A stretch of DNA of 40,715 nt. It comes from an uncultured Erysipelotrichaceae bacterium (lineage in GTDB: Bacteria; Bacillota_I; Bacilli_A; Erysipelotrichales; Erysipelotrichaceae). The notes below the pieces were generated by a model that was given only the letters and a program-made list of their open reading frames with translations, did no database searches and was not told the DNA's origin. Of the stretch, positions 13,522 through 21,885 are shown in pieces. A program made the position numbers and the translations under genes. Every line of letters starts with the position of its first letter. Position 1 is the stretch's first letter. The DNA lies in assembly GCA_945877405.1 (NCBI GenBank), contig CAMCSA010000017.1:1-40715 (forward strand), written 5' to 3'.

Positions 13522-15279
13522 ATGACAGATGTGGTAAGTATCGTCAACGACCATGTATTCGGTGTGTGGTTCCTGATTGGAGCAGCGCTTGTATTCTTCA
13601 TGCAGGCAGGCTTCGCAATGGTAGAGGCAGGGTTCACCCGTGCCAAGAACACAGGTAACATTCTGATGAAGAACCTGATGGACTTCTGTATCGGATGTGT
13701 TGCATTCATCCTGATCGGTTTTTCATTTCTGTTTGGGGAAGATGTGATCGGTCTGATCGGTAAGCCTGGATTTGATATCTTTACGGCTTATGCACAGTTT
13801 GATTTTTCAAACTTCGTATTCAACCTTGTATTCTGTGCAACAACCGCAACGATTGTTTCCGGTGCCATGGCAGAACGTACGAAGTTCCTGTCCTACTGTG
13901 TGTACTCCGCAGTCATCTCCGCTTTGATCTATCCGATTGAAGCACACTGGATCTGGGGTGGCGGCTGGCTGGCACAGATCGGCTTCCATGATTTTGCCGG
14001 TTCCTGTGCAATCCATATGGTTGGCGGAACATGTGCTCTGATCGGTGCAAAGATCCTTGGCCCACGTATCGGTAAGTTTACAAAGGATGCTTCCGGTGTC
14101 ATTACAAAGGTCAATGCGATTCCTGGTCACAACATTGCTATCGGATGTCTTGGATGCTTCATCCTGTGGTTTGGATGGTATGGATTCAATGGTGCGGCAT
14201 GTACAGATGTTGCCCAGCTTGGTTCTGTATTCCTCACAACAACAGTAGCTCCATCTGTTGCGACTGTTGTATGTATGATCTTTACATGGGTAAAGTATGG
14301 TAAGCCGGATGTATCCATGTGTCTGAATGCATCTCTTGCAGGACTTGTCGCAATCACAGCTCCATGTGATGTTACGGACTGCTTTGGTGCAATCGCAATC
14401 GGTGCAGTTGCAGGATTGCTTGTATGCTTTGGAGTATGGTTACTGGATTACAAACTGCGTATTGATGACCCTGTAGGTGCTGTTGCGGTTCATTTCATGA
14501 ACGGTATCTGGGGTACGATTGCAGTAGGATTATTCGCTACTGATACAGCTCCATCCTATGCAATTGCAGATGCAGCTGGTGTTCCTATGACAGGCCTGTT
14601 CTATGGCGGTGGTTTCAAGCTTCTTGGCATTCAGCTGATTGGTGTATTGAGTGTTCTTGCATGGGCTGCTGTTACAATTACAATCACATTCTATGTCATC
14701 AAGGCAATCTTCGGCTTAAGAGTATCGGAAGAAGAGGAAATCCAGGGTCTTGACTCTACAGAACATGGTCTTGCCAGTGCATATGCAGGCTTCTCCATTA
14801 TGGATGTATCCATGTCCATGGATGTCAATGAAAACACAGATCTTGGTGAAAGTGAATATGTTGCGGCAAGTGATGCACAGAAGAAAGCAAGTGTTGAAGT
14901 TGTCAACACAAGCAGGGAACCAAGTGGTATTCATAAGGTTACTATCATCACAAGACTTTCCAAGTATGATCGTCTGCGTAAGGCAATGAATGATCTGGGC
15001 GTCACTGGCATGACGGTTACTCAGGTTATGGGCTGTGGTATCCAGAAAGGTGCTGGTGAGAAGTACAGAGGTGTTGAAATGGATGCAACTCTGCTTCCAA
15101 AAGTACAGATTGATGTTGTTGTAGGTACAATTCCTGTTGAGTCTGTCATTGAAACAGCAAAGCAGGCTCTCTACACTGGTCATATTGGTGATGGTAAGAT
15201 CTTTGTCTATGATGTTGCGAAGGTAGTCAAGGTCAGAACAAGTGAAGAAGACTTTGATGCATTAAGGGATGTAGAATAA
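13522..15279 (+). CDS. Ammonium transporter Amt fused to a P-II signalling domain
   Basis: A 585-residue fusion. Residues 1-~405 are an Amt/Rh ammonium channel with eleven expected helices, the conserved DFAGSCAIHMVGG with the first pore histidine, and AVHFMNGIWGT with the second. A hydrophilic linker (~405-469) leads to a P-II domain (470-585) with ITGMTV-like GVTGMTVTQV, a complete T-loop GCGIQKGAGEKYRGVEM and the C-terminal signature YTGHIGDGKIFV. P-II proteins normally bind 2-oxoglutarate and ATP/ADP and plug Amt channels; here gating would be in cis. At the canonical uridylylation site (Tyr51) there is Met520, and position 49 is Val, so neither Tyr51 uridylylation nor Ser49 phosphorylation is possible. 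The start follows GGGGAGG. Expression is controlled by the upstream T-box. Confidence 0.95.
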   Translation: MTDVVSIVNDHVFGVWFLIGAALVFFMQAGFAMVEAGFTRAKNTGNILMKNLMDFCIGCVAFILIGFSFLFGEDVIGLIGKPGFDIFTAYAQFDFSNFVFNLVFCATTATIVSGAMAERTKFLSYCVYSAVISALIYPIEAHWIWGGGWLAQIGFHDFAGSCAIHMVGGTCALIGAKILGPRIGKFTKDASGVITKVNAIPGHNIAIGCLGCFILWFGWYGFNGAACTDVAQLGSVFLTTTVAPSVATVVCMIFTWVKYGKPDVSMCLNASLAGLVAITAPCDVTDCFGAIAIGAVAGLLVCFGVWLLDYKLRIDDPVGAVAVHFMNGIWGTIAVGLFATDTAPSYAIADAAGVPMTGLFYGGGFKLLGIQLIGVLSVLAWAAVTITITFYVIKAIFGLRVSEEEEIQGLDSTEHGLASAYAGFSIMDVSMSMDVNENTDLGESEYVAASDAQKKASVEVVNTSREPSGIHKVTIITRLSKYDRLRKAMNDLGVTGMTVTQVMGCGIQKGAGEKYRGVEMDATLLPKVQIDVVVGTIPVESVIETAKQALYTGHIGDGKIFVYDVAKVVKVRTSEEDFDALRDVE

Positions 15280-15303
15280 TTCTGATAATTTCATGGATAA
15301 ACG

Positions 15304-15334
15304 GCAGAGTGTACTGGCATGCGCTCTGCTTTTT
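15304..15334 (+). terminator. Terminator of the amt gene
   Basis: GCAGAGTG (15304-15311) pairs with CGCTCTGC (15322-15329) followed by TTTTT. Confidence 0.85.
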
Positions 15335-15367
15335 AGTAGTAGAAAGATAATCCTTCACTGTAAACAT

Positions 15368-15396
15368 ACCCTGTGGTAATAACAGGGTGTTATACT
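15368..15396 (+). promoter_or_regulatory. Dyad operator and -10 of the ABC transporter operon
   Basis: A perfect inverted repeat ACCCTGT (15368-15374) / ACAGGGT (15382-15388) with a 7-bp centre ends two bases before a TATACT -10 at 15391-15396. A dyad ending just upstream of the -10 is what MerR-family activators use, and a MerR-type gene lies downstream at 19422. However, no convincing -35 is found 19 bp upstream of the -10, so another regulator is possible. Confidence 0.55.
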
Positions 15397-15422
15397 GAGA
15401 AAAACAATCAGTGAGGTGTCTT

Positions 15423-17471
15423 ATGGAACTGATTCATATTCAGAAAACATATCATAACCGGAATAATACAGTGCATGCTTTAAAGGGGATCGATCTGGAT
15501 CTTTCTACAAATGGAATTATTGTGATTCTGGGACCAAGTGGCTGTGGTAAGACAACATTGTTGAATATCATGGCGGGCAGACTTTCGTATGAAGGAAGAA
15601 TAGAAGATGTTCCTTCCTTTGATTATCTGACGCAGGAGTTCAATCTTTTTGAAAATATGTCTGTAAAAGACAATCTGCTTCTTGTTTCAGAAAACCGGGA
15701 GAAACTGGACTTCTACCTGGATGTATTTGACATGTCTGATCAGATGGACAAGAAAGTAAAAAAACTGTCCAATGGACAGAAAAAACGTGTTCAGTTTATC
15801 CGTGCATTACTCCATCAGCCAGGCCTTCTGCTATGTGATGAACCAACAGCGGCACTGGATCATGATAACGCTGTTAAACTCATGGATGAACTGCAGAAAC
15901 TGTCAGATGAAGTACAGATCATTCTTGTTACACATGATATTCTTCTCTCCAGACAGTACGCTGACCGCATTATTACCATGGAACAGGGTGTTATTGTGGG
16001 CGATGAGATCATACATGAAAAGGGAAGGTGTCATCATGGAACAGAAATCGAACATAAGACGGTAAAGGAAACCGCCCTGCTGTCTTACAGGCGACTGGTT
16101 TCTACTGTTACAGGTACATTGATGCAGCTGATGCTGATGATGCTTGCAGTATTGACGATGTTTACGGTATTCAACATGTATGCTAATGTCCGTGCGCAGA
16201 GTGACTATGCTGATACATTTAAACAGGCAAAGAATCTGATTGTATCCGTACCAAAAAACAGGGAAGCAAACCATACTGAGACCTATTCCGGCTATGCAGT
16301 CAAGTATACTGATCTGACATATTCTGATCTGTTTGACTACAGTCAGATTGTTCAGGCTGTACAGGATCATCCGGAAATCATTGGTGTGGAAAGCTTTAAC
16401 AGCTACCAGTACCAGCAGGATTATGAGCTGGAAGATCTGAGATTTGAAGATGATAGCCAGGCATATCAGACATTTGATTTCCATGGAAGACAGTTTCCGG
16501 ATTTTCCTTTGGAGTCTCCGTTTATCATCCGCAGTGATTTTGAACCATATGAGGATTGGGATGAGTATGTATCAAAGGAATACAGAAACTATTATTCCTC
16601 AATGGTATCGGTGTTTGATCTTGTTAATGGATATGAAGATCTGCCTTTGCTTGCAGGTACAATGCCGGAAGACGACGGTATCGTTCTAAGCAGAAACGCG
16701 GCGGATATGCTGATGGAAATTGATGGGTATACATCGTATGAGGAAATGATTGGAAAAACCATGTCACTGGCTTTACGCGGGTATCGGAATTCCGGATATT
16801 ATCTGCTGGAAGGTCAGTGGCCGATCTCCATCATTGATGTCAGAATTGCAGGAGTGAGCAGTGTTGAAAATGATTTCATGACAATGGTGTTCTTCAACAG
16901 CGGTTTTGGAAACAATCCTGTGTATGATTACTTTGTCAAGGATCCAACGCATATGAAACTGCAGTATGTCCGCTTCCTTTTGAAGCCTGGAAGTGATTAT
17001 GAAGGTGTGGCGGAAGAGTTGGATGCATACTTTGATAAGATCAATGTGGATATTTCTGTTTTTTCAGGACAGGGATTACGGGAAGAGGTCAGACCGTATC
17101 AGTCGCCTGCAGGTCTGGTTGTATATGCCGGTATTCTGCTTGTTGTGATTGTATGCGTGCTTGTACTGTATCTGTTTGCTGGAAGAAAACGGATGATCAA
17201 GGAAAAACAGATCATGGAGATCTATGGATATTCCATCATGCAGGAAAGCATGATCCGGAATGTGGCTATGACGATTCTGGCATTCATATTATCTTTGATT
17301 GTCAGTATTCCATTCAGTAAACTGGTTAATGATTTCGCTGCTGCACATTATTACCAGCCGTTTATGACATTCAATCTGCCGGTATTAATGCTGTTTGCCT
17401 GTGGTATGGGCATTGCAGTCATTCTGCTTGAAGCAGGGATGACACACAGGAGGCAACATGATCACCATTAA
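15423..17471 (+). CDS. ABC transporter, fused ATPase and MacB-like permease (first subunit)
   Basis: A 682-residue fusion. Residues 1-~215 form the ATPase: Walker A GPSGCGKT, a modified signature LSNGQKKR (N in place of the second residue's usual G), Walker B LLLCDEPTAALD and the switch His in VTHD. One membrane helix near residue 240 is followed by a ~300-residue extracytoplasmic domain and three C-terminal helices, the MacB/FtsX topology of mechanotransmission-type exporters. Such proteins export or extract peptides, antibiotics or lipoproteins rather than import solutes. Start chosen at ATG 15423 after GAGGTG. The last 14 bases overlap the second ABC gene, so the two are translationally coupled and probably form a heterodimer. 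Confidence 0.9.
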   Translation: MELIHIQKTYHNRNNTVHALKGIDLDLSTNGIIVILGPSGCGKTTLLNIMAGRLSYEGRIEDVPSFDYLTQEFNLFENMSVKDNLLLVSENREKLDFYLDVFDMSDQMDKKVKKLSNGQKKRVQFIRALLHQPGLLLCDEPTAALDHDNAVKLMDELQKLSDEVQIILVTHDILLSRQYADRIITMEQGVIVGDEIIHEKGRCHHGTEIEHKTVKETALLSYRRLVSTVTGTLMQLMLMMLAVLTMFTVFNMYANVRAQSDYADTFKQAKNLIVSVPKNREANHTETYSGYAVKYTDLTYSDLFDYSQIVQAVQDHPEIIGVESFNSYQYQQDYELEDLRFEDDSQAYQTFDFHGRQFPDFPLESPFIIRSDFEPYEDWDEYVSKEYRNYYSSMVSVFDLVNGYEDLPLLAGTMPEDDGIVLSRNAADMLMEIDGYTSYEEMIGKTMSLALRGYRNSGYYLLEGQWPISIIDVRIAGVSSVENDFMTMVFFNSGFGNNPVYDYFVKDPTHMKLQYVRFLLKPGSDYEGVAEELDAYFDKINVDISVFSGQGLREEVRPYQSPAGLVVYAGILLVVIVCVLVLYLFAGRKRMIKEKQIMEIYGYSIMQESMIRNVAMTILAFILSLIVSIPFSKLVNDFAAAHYYQPFMTFNLPVLMLFACGMGIAVILLEAGMTHRRQHDHH

Positions 17472-19173
17472 CCATGGAACAAAATCATTTGGAAAACAGA
17501 ATGTGTTTTCTGATATCAGTCTTAATATTAATCACCCAGGCATGTATGCTCTGTGGGGAGAATCTGGATGTGGGAAATCCACATTGATGAATATTATTGC
17601 CGGGTATGACAGGTTTGATGAAGGAAGTGTTGTGAGTGAAGGGACTGTCATGACAATCTTTCAGAACTATGAACTGATTGATCAGCTGAATGTGTATGAC
17701 AATATTACCCTTGGAAAAGAATTTCCTGAGGGAAGTGAATCCATGCTGGAAGTACTGCAGCTGAAGGATTTGCTGAAACAGTATCCATCCGAATTGAGTG
17801 GTGGGCAGAAACAGAGAGTCGGTATTGCAAGAGCTCTGATTCACCAGCCATCTATCATCTGTTGCGATGAGCCGACCGAATCTTTGGATATTGAAAACAG
17901 ACATATTGTCATGGATCTTCTCAAACAGTATTCGCGGGATCACATTGTCATCATGGCAACACATCAGAAAGAGGCAGTGGATCAGTATGCGGATCATGTC
18001 ATCCGGATTGTGGATCATGGACTTGTATTTGAAGAAGGTACTTACAGTGATCGTACAATTGTTAAGGAAAAAGAAATACAGTATGACAGAAAGACCATCA
18101 ATACACTAGTGCATCAGATTATCAGCAAAAAGAACAGGCTGTTTGTCCTTCTGTTTGCATTACTGCTTGTATTAGGGCAGGCTTCGTCTTTGATTCGTCA
18201 GGTTCTGTTTTATGTGCCGGATGAGCAGAGTACACTGATTGCGGATTATGTTTTTGTCAAATGCAGTGACACTACGTTAATGGAACAGGTGGGACTGTAT
18301 GGCCCTGATCGTATTCTGGATTTTACAGATCTGAGATATGAGAATCAGGACTGGCAGGTCAATATATATCCATACAGCGGAAATCCGAAAGGACTTCAGA
18401 TCAGTGGAAAGGATCCAACCGGTCTTTCCGTACTGATCAATCAGAATACTGCGGAAGCGTTGTTTGATGGAAAATGGGAAAATCAGACACTTCCATTATG
18501 TATGCTTGTTTCACCATATGTGGTGGATGTGGAAGCAAGTGTTTCAGGAGTGATTGAGGAACCGGATACAGGTGCGATGAATATCTACTATTCCATGCAT
18601 GCGATGATGCAGTACATCAGCAATCAACAGACACGTGAAGGCCAGGATCTGGATCGGTATTTCCTGGAAACAGAAGATGATTATCAGGTGAAAGTGGGAT
18701 ATGACAGGATTCCTGAAATCTTTGAAAATGTAAAGGGAAGAAGGAATATTCAGATTACAAGTCCTTATTATGAAGAAAAACTGTATGAAAAAAACAAGGG
18801 GCAGATGTATGAATATATGTTTACCGCTATGACATTCATCATTCTGATCATGTTGAGTGTGTTTGTCTGTGTTGTTACGGGTAAAGATACGATAACAGCA
18901 CAGAAATCATTTGTTGTACTGATGAGTCAGAATATGGATGAAAAGCTGATTCAAAGCTGTTATCTGAAACAGAAGCTGCTCCCTGTTGTTATTGTGTGTC
19001 TTGTGGATGGATTGTCTGTACTGATCCTGAAAATGGTGTTTCCATATATTTCTGCCGTATCGTGCTTGTGTATGTCTGGGGTGGAACTGATTCTGTATAT
19101 CTTGACACTGTATGTGTATGGTAGGAGACTCAGGAAGGAACAGATTTCGACAATGATGAAGGAAGATATCTGA
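17458..19173 (+). CDS. ABC transporter, fused ATPase and MacB-like permease (second subunit)
   Basis: A 571-residue partner of the preceding protein with the same architecture: ATPase domain (Walker A GESGCGKST, signature LSGGQKQR, Walker B IICCDEPTESLD, switch THQ, where the usual His is kept and the next residue is Q). Then one helix near residue 230, an extracytoplasmic domain of ~240 residues and a C-terminal helical bundle. It is shorter than its partner, the difference lying in the outer domain. The start lies inside the previous gene after CAGGAGG. A pair of unequal ATPase-permease fusions is unusual, since MacB normally forms a homodimer. The substrate is unknown. Confidence 0.9.
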   Translation: MITINHGTKSFGKQNVFSDISLNINHPGMYALWGESGCGKSTLMNIIAGYDRFDEGSVVSEGTVMTIFQNYELIDQLNVYDNITLGKEFPEGSESMLEVLQLKDLLKQYPSELSGGQKQRVGIARALIHQPSIICCDEPTESLDIENRHIVMDLLKQYSRDHIVIMATHQKEAVDQYADHVIRIVDHGLVFEEGTYSDRTIVKEKEIQYDRKTINTLVHQIISKKNRLFVLLFALLLVLGQASSLIRQVLFYVPDEQSTLIADYVFVKCSDTTLMEQVGLYGPDRILDFTDLRYENQDWQVNIYPYSGNPKGLQISGKDPTGLSVLINQNTAEALFDGKWENQTLPLCMLVSPYVVDVEASVSGVIEEPDTGAMNIYYSMHAMMQYISNQQTREGQDLDRYFLETEDDYQVKVGYDRIPEIFENVKGRRNIQITSPYYEEKLYEKNKGQMYEYMFTAMTFIILIMLSVFVCVVTGKDTITAQKSFVVLMSQNMDEKLIQSCYLKQKLLPVVIVCLVDGLSVLILKMVFPYISAVSCLCMSGVELILYILTLYVYGRRLRKEQISTMMKEDI

Positions 19174-19236
19174 AAGGGATTGCATTGTTGCAGCAACAGG
19201 TTGTAAGATAGCGATATAAAGAAAAGAGATAGTGAT

Positions 19237-19368
19237 ATGAAAAAAATATTGTCGATCATTGCACTTGCATGCATAATTACCTGTGTAGGATGTGCTCCAA
19301 AAAATGATAATAATCCACAGAATACACAACAGACACAGGGTGATCATCATCCTGATGCACATCATTAA
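19237..19368 (+). CDS. Tiny lipoprotein with a His-rich C-terminal tail
   Basis: A 43-residue reading frame directly after the ABC pair. The N-terminus MKKILSIIALACIITCVGC is a classic lipoprotein signal with lipidation Cys19. The mature 25-residue peptide is Asn/Gln-rich and ends GDHHPDAHH, with four histidines and two aspartates in the last nine residues, a likely metal-binding patch. The ribosome binding site is weak (AAAGAGA). Upstream, a small dyad TGTTGC-A-GCAACA (19186-19198) may be regulatory. It lies 63 bp past the second ABC gene and before a terminator, so it may be part of that operon. It could be the exporter's partner lipoprotein, an immunity-type peptide, or a metal buffer; none is established. 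Confidence 0.75.
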   Translation: MKKILSIIALACIITCVGCAPKNDNNPQNTQQTQGDHHPDAHH

Positions 19369-19370
19369 TC

Positions 19371-19404
19371 ATACAAAGGAGACTGGAAACAGTCTCCTTT
19401 GTAT
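19371..19404 (+). terminator. Terminator-like palindrome between lipoprotein and MerR gene
   Basis: Perfect 15-bp arms (ATACAAAGGAGACTG and its complement) around a GAAA tetraloop. The inner GGAGACTG/CAGTCTCC stem followed by TTTGTAT is a typical terminator on the plus strand. It sits 3 bp past the lipoprotein stop codon. Confidence 0.8.
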
Positions 19405-19421
19405 AAAAGGGAGGGCAGTTC

Positions 19422-20240
19422 ATGCAGACAAAAGATATCATTTCCATTCTTGGCGTAACGAATAATCTTCTCAGATACTATGAGGACCAGGGTGTGATCC
19501 ATCCTGTGTGTGAATCAAATGGGTATCGTTCGTATCAAAGAAACGATATCGTTGCATTACTGGAAGGATTACGGTATGCACGGTTTGGTTTTCCCGTAGC
19601 TCAGATTCCCGCTTTTGTGAATGAAACAAAGGAAGAACAGAAAAAGCAGTTATCGCAGCAGCTTGATGTAAGGAAAAAAGAAATGCTTCTGATGCAACTG
19701 GAAAATCAGATCATGGAAAAAAGAATTCATGATCTGGAATGTCTGGAAATGAACATGAACCACTTTCATGAGGAAACAATGAAAGATAAAATCCTTCTTC
19801 CTTATCGTTCCTACAGTCATAATCTTGAATTTAACTGTGATGATCCGGATGGTTTCAGTGCCTGGGTTTAGAAAGTTTCTCTGATTGAATCTTTCCTGTA
19901 TTTTTCGAAGGAATCTATTGTGCAGGGAAAGTACGAAAGTGGTATGTGGTGTCTTGCGGTTGATAAGGATACAGCTGAAATATCACAGGAACCTGTCTTT
20001 CAGCAGGGGATCCATATTCCATCGATGCAGATGCTTTCGATCTATGTGGAAATCGAAAATGATAATCCGAAGATGTTTCTGGATCGGTTGCATGAATGTA
20101 TCAATGATGTAACGGATAAACATATTTCCATAGGGAATACTGTACTGGCACGCCTGTTTCTGCAGAATAATACAACTGCAACAGTACAGATCCTGATTGA
20201 GATTTCAGATGAGGATGTAATGAAGAAAATGGTTGCTTAA
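19422..20240 (+). pseudogene. MerR-family regulator interrupted by an in-frame TAG
   Basis: The first 149 codons encode a MerR-type winged helix (LGVTNNLLRYYEDQGVIHPV... NGYRSYQRNDI) and a long coiled coil. An amber codon at 19869-19871 ends the frame inside the effector domain. The same frame then stays open for 122 more codons to TAA at 20238-20240, with clearly protein-like sequence (YESGMWCLAVDKDT...). The full product would be 272 residues. The start follows GGGAGGG. The lesion looks like a single CAG/GAG/AAG to TAG change. Either the gene is broken, or the DNA-binding half alone is made, or TAG is read through. Its probable target is the ABC promoter at 15368. Confidence 0.85.
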
Positions 20241-20340
20241 TAAGATCCAATGGCTGTTATAATGACATGCATCCGTTGGATCATTCTGATAAAAAAAGAT
20301 GACTTTTTAAGATCTGAAAAGAGGAATTCTGAAAAAACGG

Positions 20341-20366
20341 GTAATAACTATAGTGGAGGTTATTAC
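20341..20366 (+). promoter_or_regulatory. Hairpin presenting the ribosome binding site of the Rpn gene
   Basis: GTAATAAC (20341-20348) and GTTATTAC (20359-20366) form a perfect 8-bp stem that ends two bases before the start codon. The GTGGAGG ribosome binding site lies in the loop and reaches the stem edge. The hairpin could tune translation or protect the transcript. Confidence 0.5.
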
Positions 20367-20368
20367 TT

Positions 20369-21493
20369 ATGATAAGTAAAAATGTGGTTTTTGATCCTAT
20401 TAATAGAGAAACAATTACAGAACCTGTATCTGATGAAATATTCCATTGGCAAGGATATCCTGTGTTTCTGAAAGACAGGATACTGTCTGGCGTAAGAAAA
20501 GACACGCAATACAAGGTACATCATCATAAAGATCTGATCGCAAGAGCTTTCTTTCTGGATCCGAAAGAACTTGCGGAATTTGTAAACAACGAGCTGTATG
20601 ATGGATATCCATTCACCTGTGCTGAAAACATTCAGTATATTTCAACAAATGGACCGGTATTTGATGTTCATAATGATGTCTTTGTCAGCTTTTCTGAAAC
20701 ACAAAGAGACATCTTTGCGTACGTATTGGGGACAGAACCGACAGGATATAAAAAGATTATTCTTGTTGGGCTGGAAATCCAGTCAGATTATTTTGAATAC
20801 ATGAATGGAAGAGTTGATAATTATGATGCACAGGCAAGAATGAGAGATGCGATGGCAGGAAGAGAGATGATAGATTGGAGGGAGTTCCAGAAGCTTGAGG
20901 AAGGGGAACATTTCCGTTATCTGTATTCCCATAATGGAAGGGTGGAGATTGTTACGATTGTGCTATACTTGAACTGCAGGCAGGGAAATGTATATCCGGA
21001 CTGTGATTCGTATATCGGATATGACAGCTGTGAAGGTCTTCACAGTCTGAATAACAGGCAGTATTTTTCAGCTAATCCGCTGAATATGTCAGACATACAT
21101 ATCCGCCAGTACTCCATGCGTCAGAGGATTTTTTACGAGTGTATAAAGTATAACGACGATGGCAGGAAGTTTGAACAGATATTTGATGAATACCCGGAAT
21201 ACAGGATGGATAGGGAACTGGTAGTGATGCTGAACAGTTATTTGAATGTGAACATACCTGTTCCACAGAAAGGAGAAACGGTAATTATGTGTGAAGCAGT
21301 AAGACAGATTCGTGAAAAGTATGCAACCATTGCGAGAAACGAAGGAATTACAATTGGAGATGCAAGAAGAGTACTGGAATACTATAAAGATGGCACGATC
21401 TCAAAAGAACGTGCACTGCTTGATACCGGTTTAAGTGAAGAACAGTTTGATGTCTTTGCGGGTAGTGGAGAATATCCGTTTCCTCAAGCTTGA
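20369..21493 (+). CDS. Rpn/PD-(D/E)XK-family nuclease, transposase-like
   Basis: A 374-residue protein resembling the recombination-promoting nuclease (Rpn, YhgA-like) group. Residues ~45-75 (FFLDPKELAEFVNNELYDG) match the N-terminal motif of the family. The nuclease core reads RD-I with Asp114, then VGLEIQS with Glu136 and Gln138, the D...ExQ variant of PD-(D/E)XK seen in Rpn proteins. The C-terminal ~50 residues (ARNEGITIGDARRVLEYYKDGTISKERALLDTGLSEEQF) are the helical tail common to the family. Rpn proteins cut DNA and have been linked to recombination and phage defence. Here the spacing and middle section differ from typical members, so the assignment is family level. Confidence 0.7.
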   Translation: MISKNVVFDPINRETITEPVSDEIFHWQGYPVFLKDRILSGVRKDTQYKVHHHKDLIARAFFLDPKELAEFVNNELYDGYPFTCAENIQYISTNGPVFDVHNDVFVSFSETQRDIFAYVLGTEPTGYKKIILVGLEIQSDYFEYMNGRVDNYDAQARMRDAMAGREMIDWREFQKLEEGEHFRYLYSHNGRVEIVTIVLYLNCRQGNVYPDCDSYIGYDSCEGLHSLNNRQYFSANPLNMSDIHIRQYSMRQRIFYECIKYNDDGRKFEQIFDEYPEYRMDRELVVMLNSYLNVNIPVPQKGETVIMCEAVRQIREKYATIARNEGITIGDARRVLEYYKDGTISKERALLDTGLSEEQFDVFAGSGEYPFPQA

Positions 21494-21572
21494 TGTTTCA
21501 TAAAATATAAAGGAAACAACGTCTCTTTAGAGTCGGGGTAATTGACAGTAGTGCACACTATGACAGCATTTT

Positions 21573-21623
21573 AACAATATAGGAGCTTCCTGTTACCAAA
21601 TTACAGGAAGCTCCTCTATTGTT
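21573..21623 (+). terminator. Long near-perfect hairpin downstream of the Rpn gene
   Basis: Arms of 21 nt (21573-21593 and 21603-21623; AGGAGCTTCCTGT with ACAGGAAGCTCCT at the core) with a single mismatch and a 9-nt loop. It ends in CTATTGTT, so a terminator for the Rpn gene is the plain reading, although the stem is unusually long and the T tract poor. Confidence 0.6.
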
Positions 21624-21885
21624 ATCATAGGTCTTCTGTTGAAAAGCTGATGAATCAGGTCGTCATGCATCAACAGAATGTTTATTGCAAGGATATTTAC
21701 ATCAACTCTGTGATTCAGTCAAAAGCGTGTCAAAAGAATACTCCATTCATTACAACAGACATTCGTATCAATGAAATAAGCCCTTCGCTCTCCATGGATA
21801 TATGTATGATTCTGTCGGAGTTAATCGATATTGCATCAATCGTGATCAATAATAACAACAATTCCGGTCACTCATTGCATATTAC

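Noticed and set aside
15366-15396. A firm MerR-type 19-bp-spacer promoter call at the ABC operon
   Set aside because: The hexamer 19 bp upstream of TATACT is ATACCC, which is not a plausible -35, so only the dyad and -10 are reported.
19371-19404. The perfect palindrome before the MerR gene as its operator
   Set aside because: The GAAA loop, GC-rich inner stem and T-rich tail right after the lipoprotein stop fit a terminator better, and it does not resemble the dyad at 15368.
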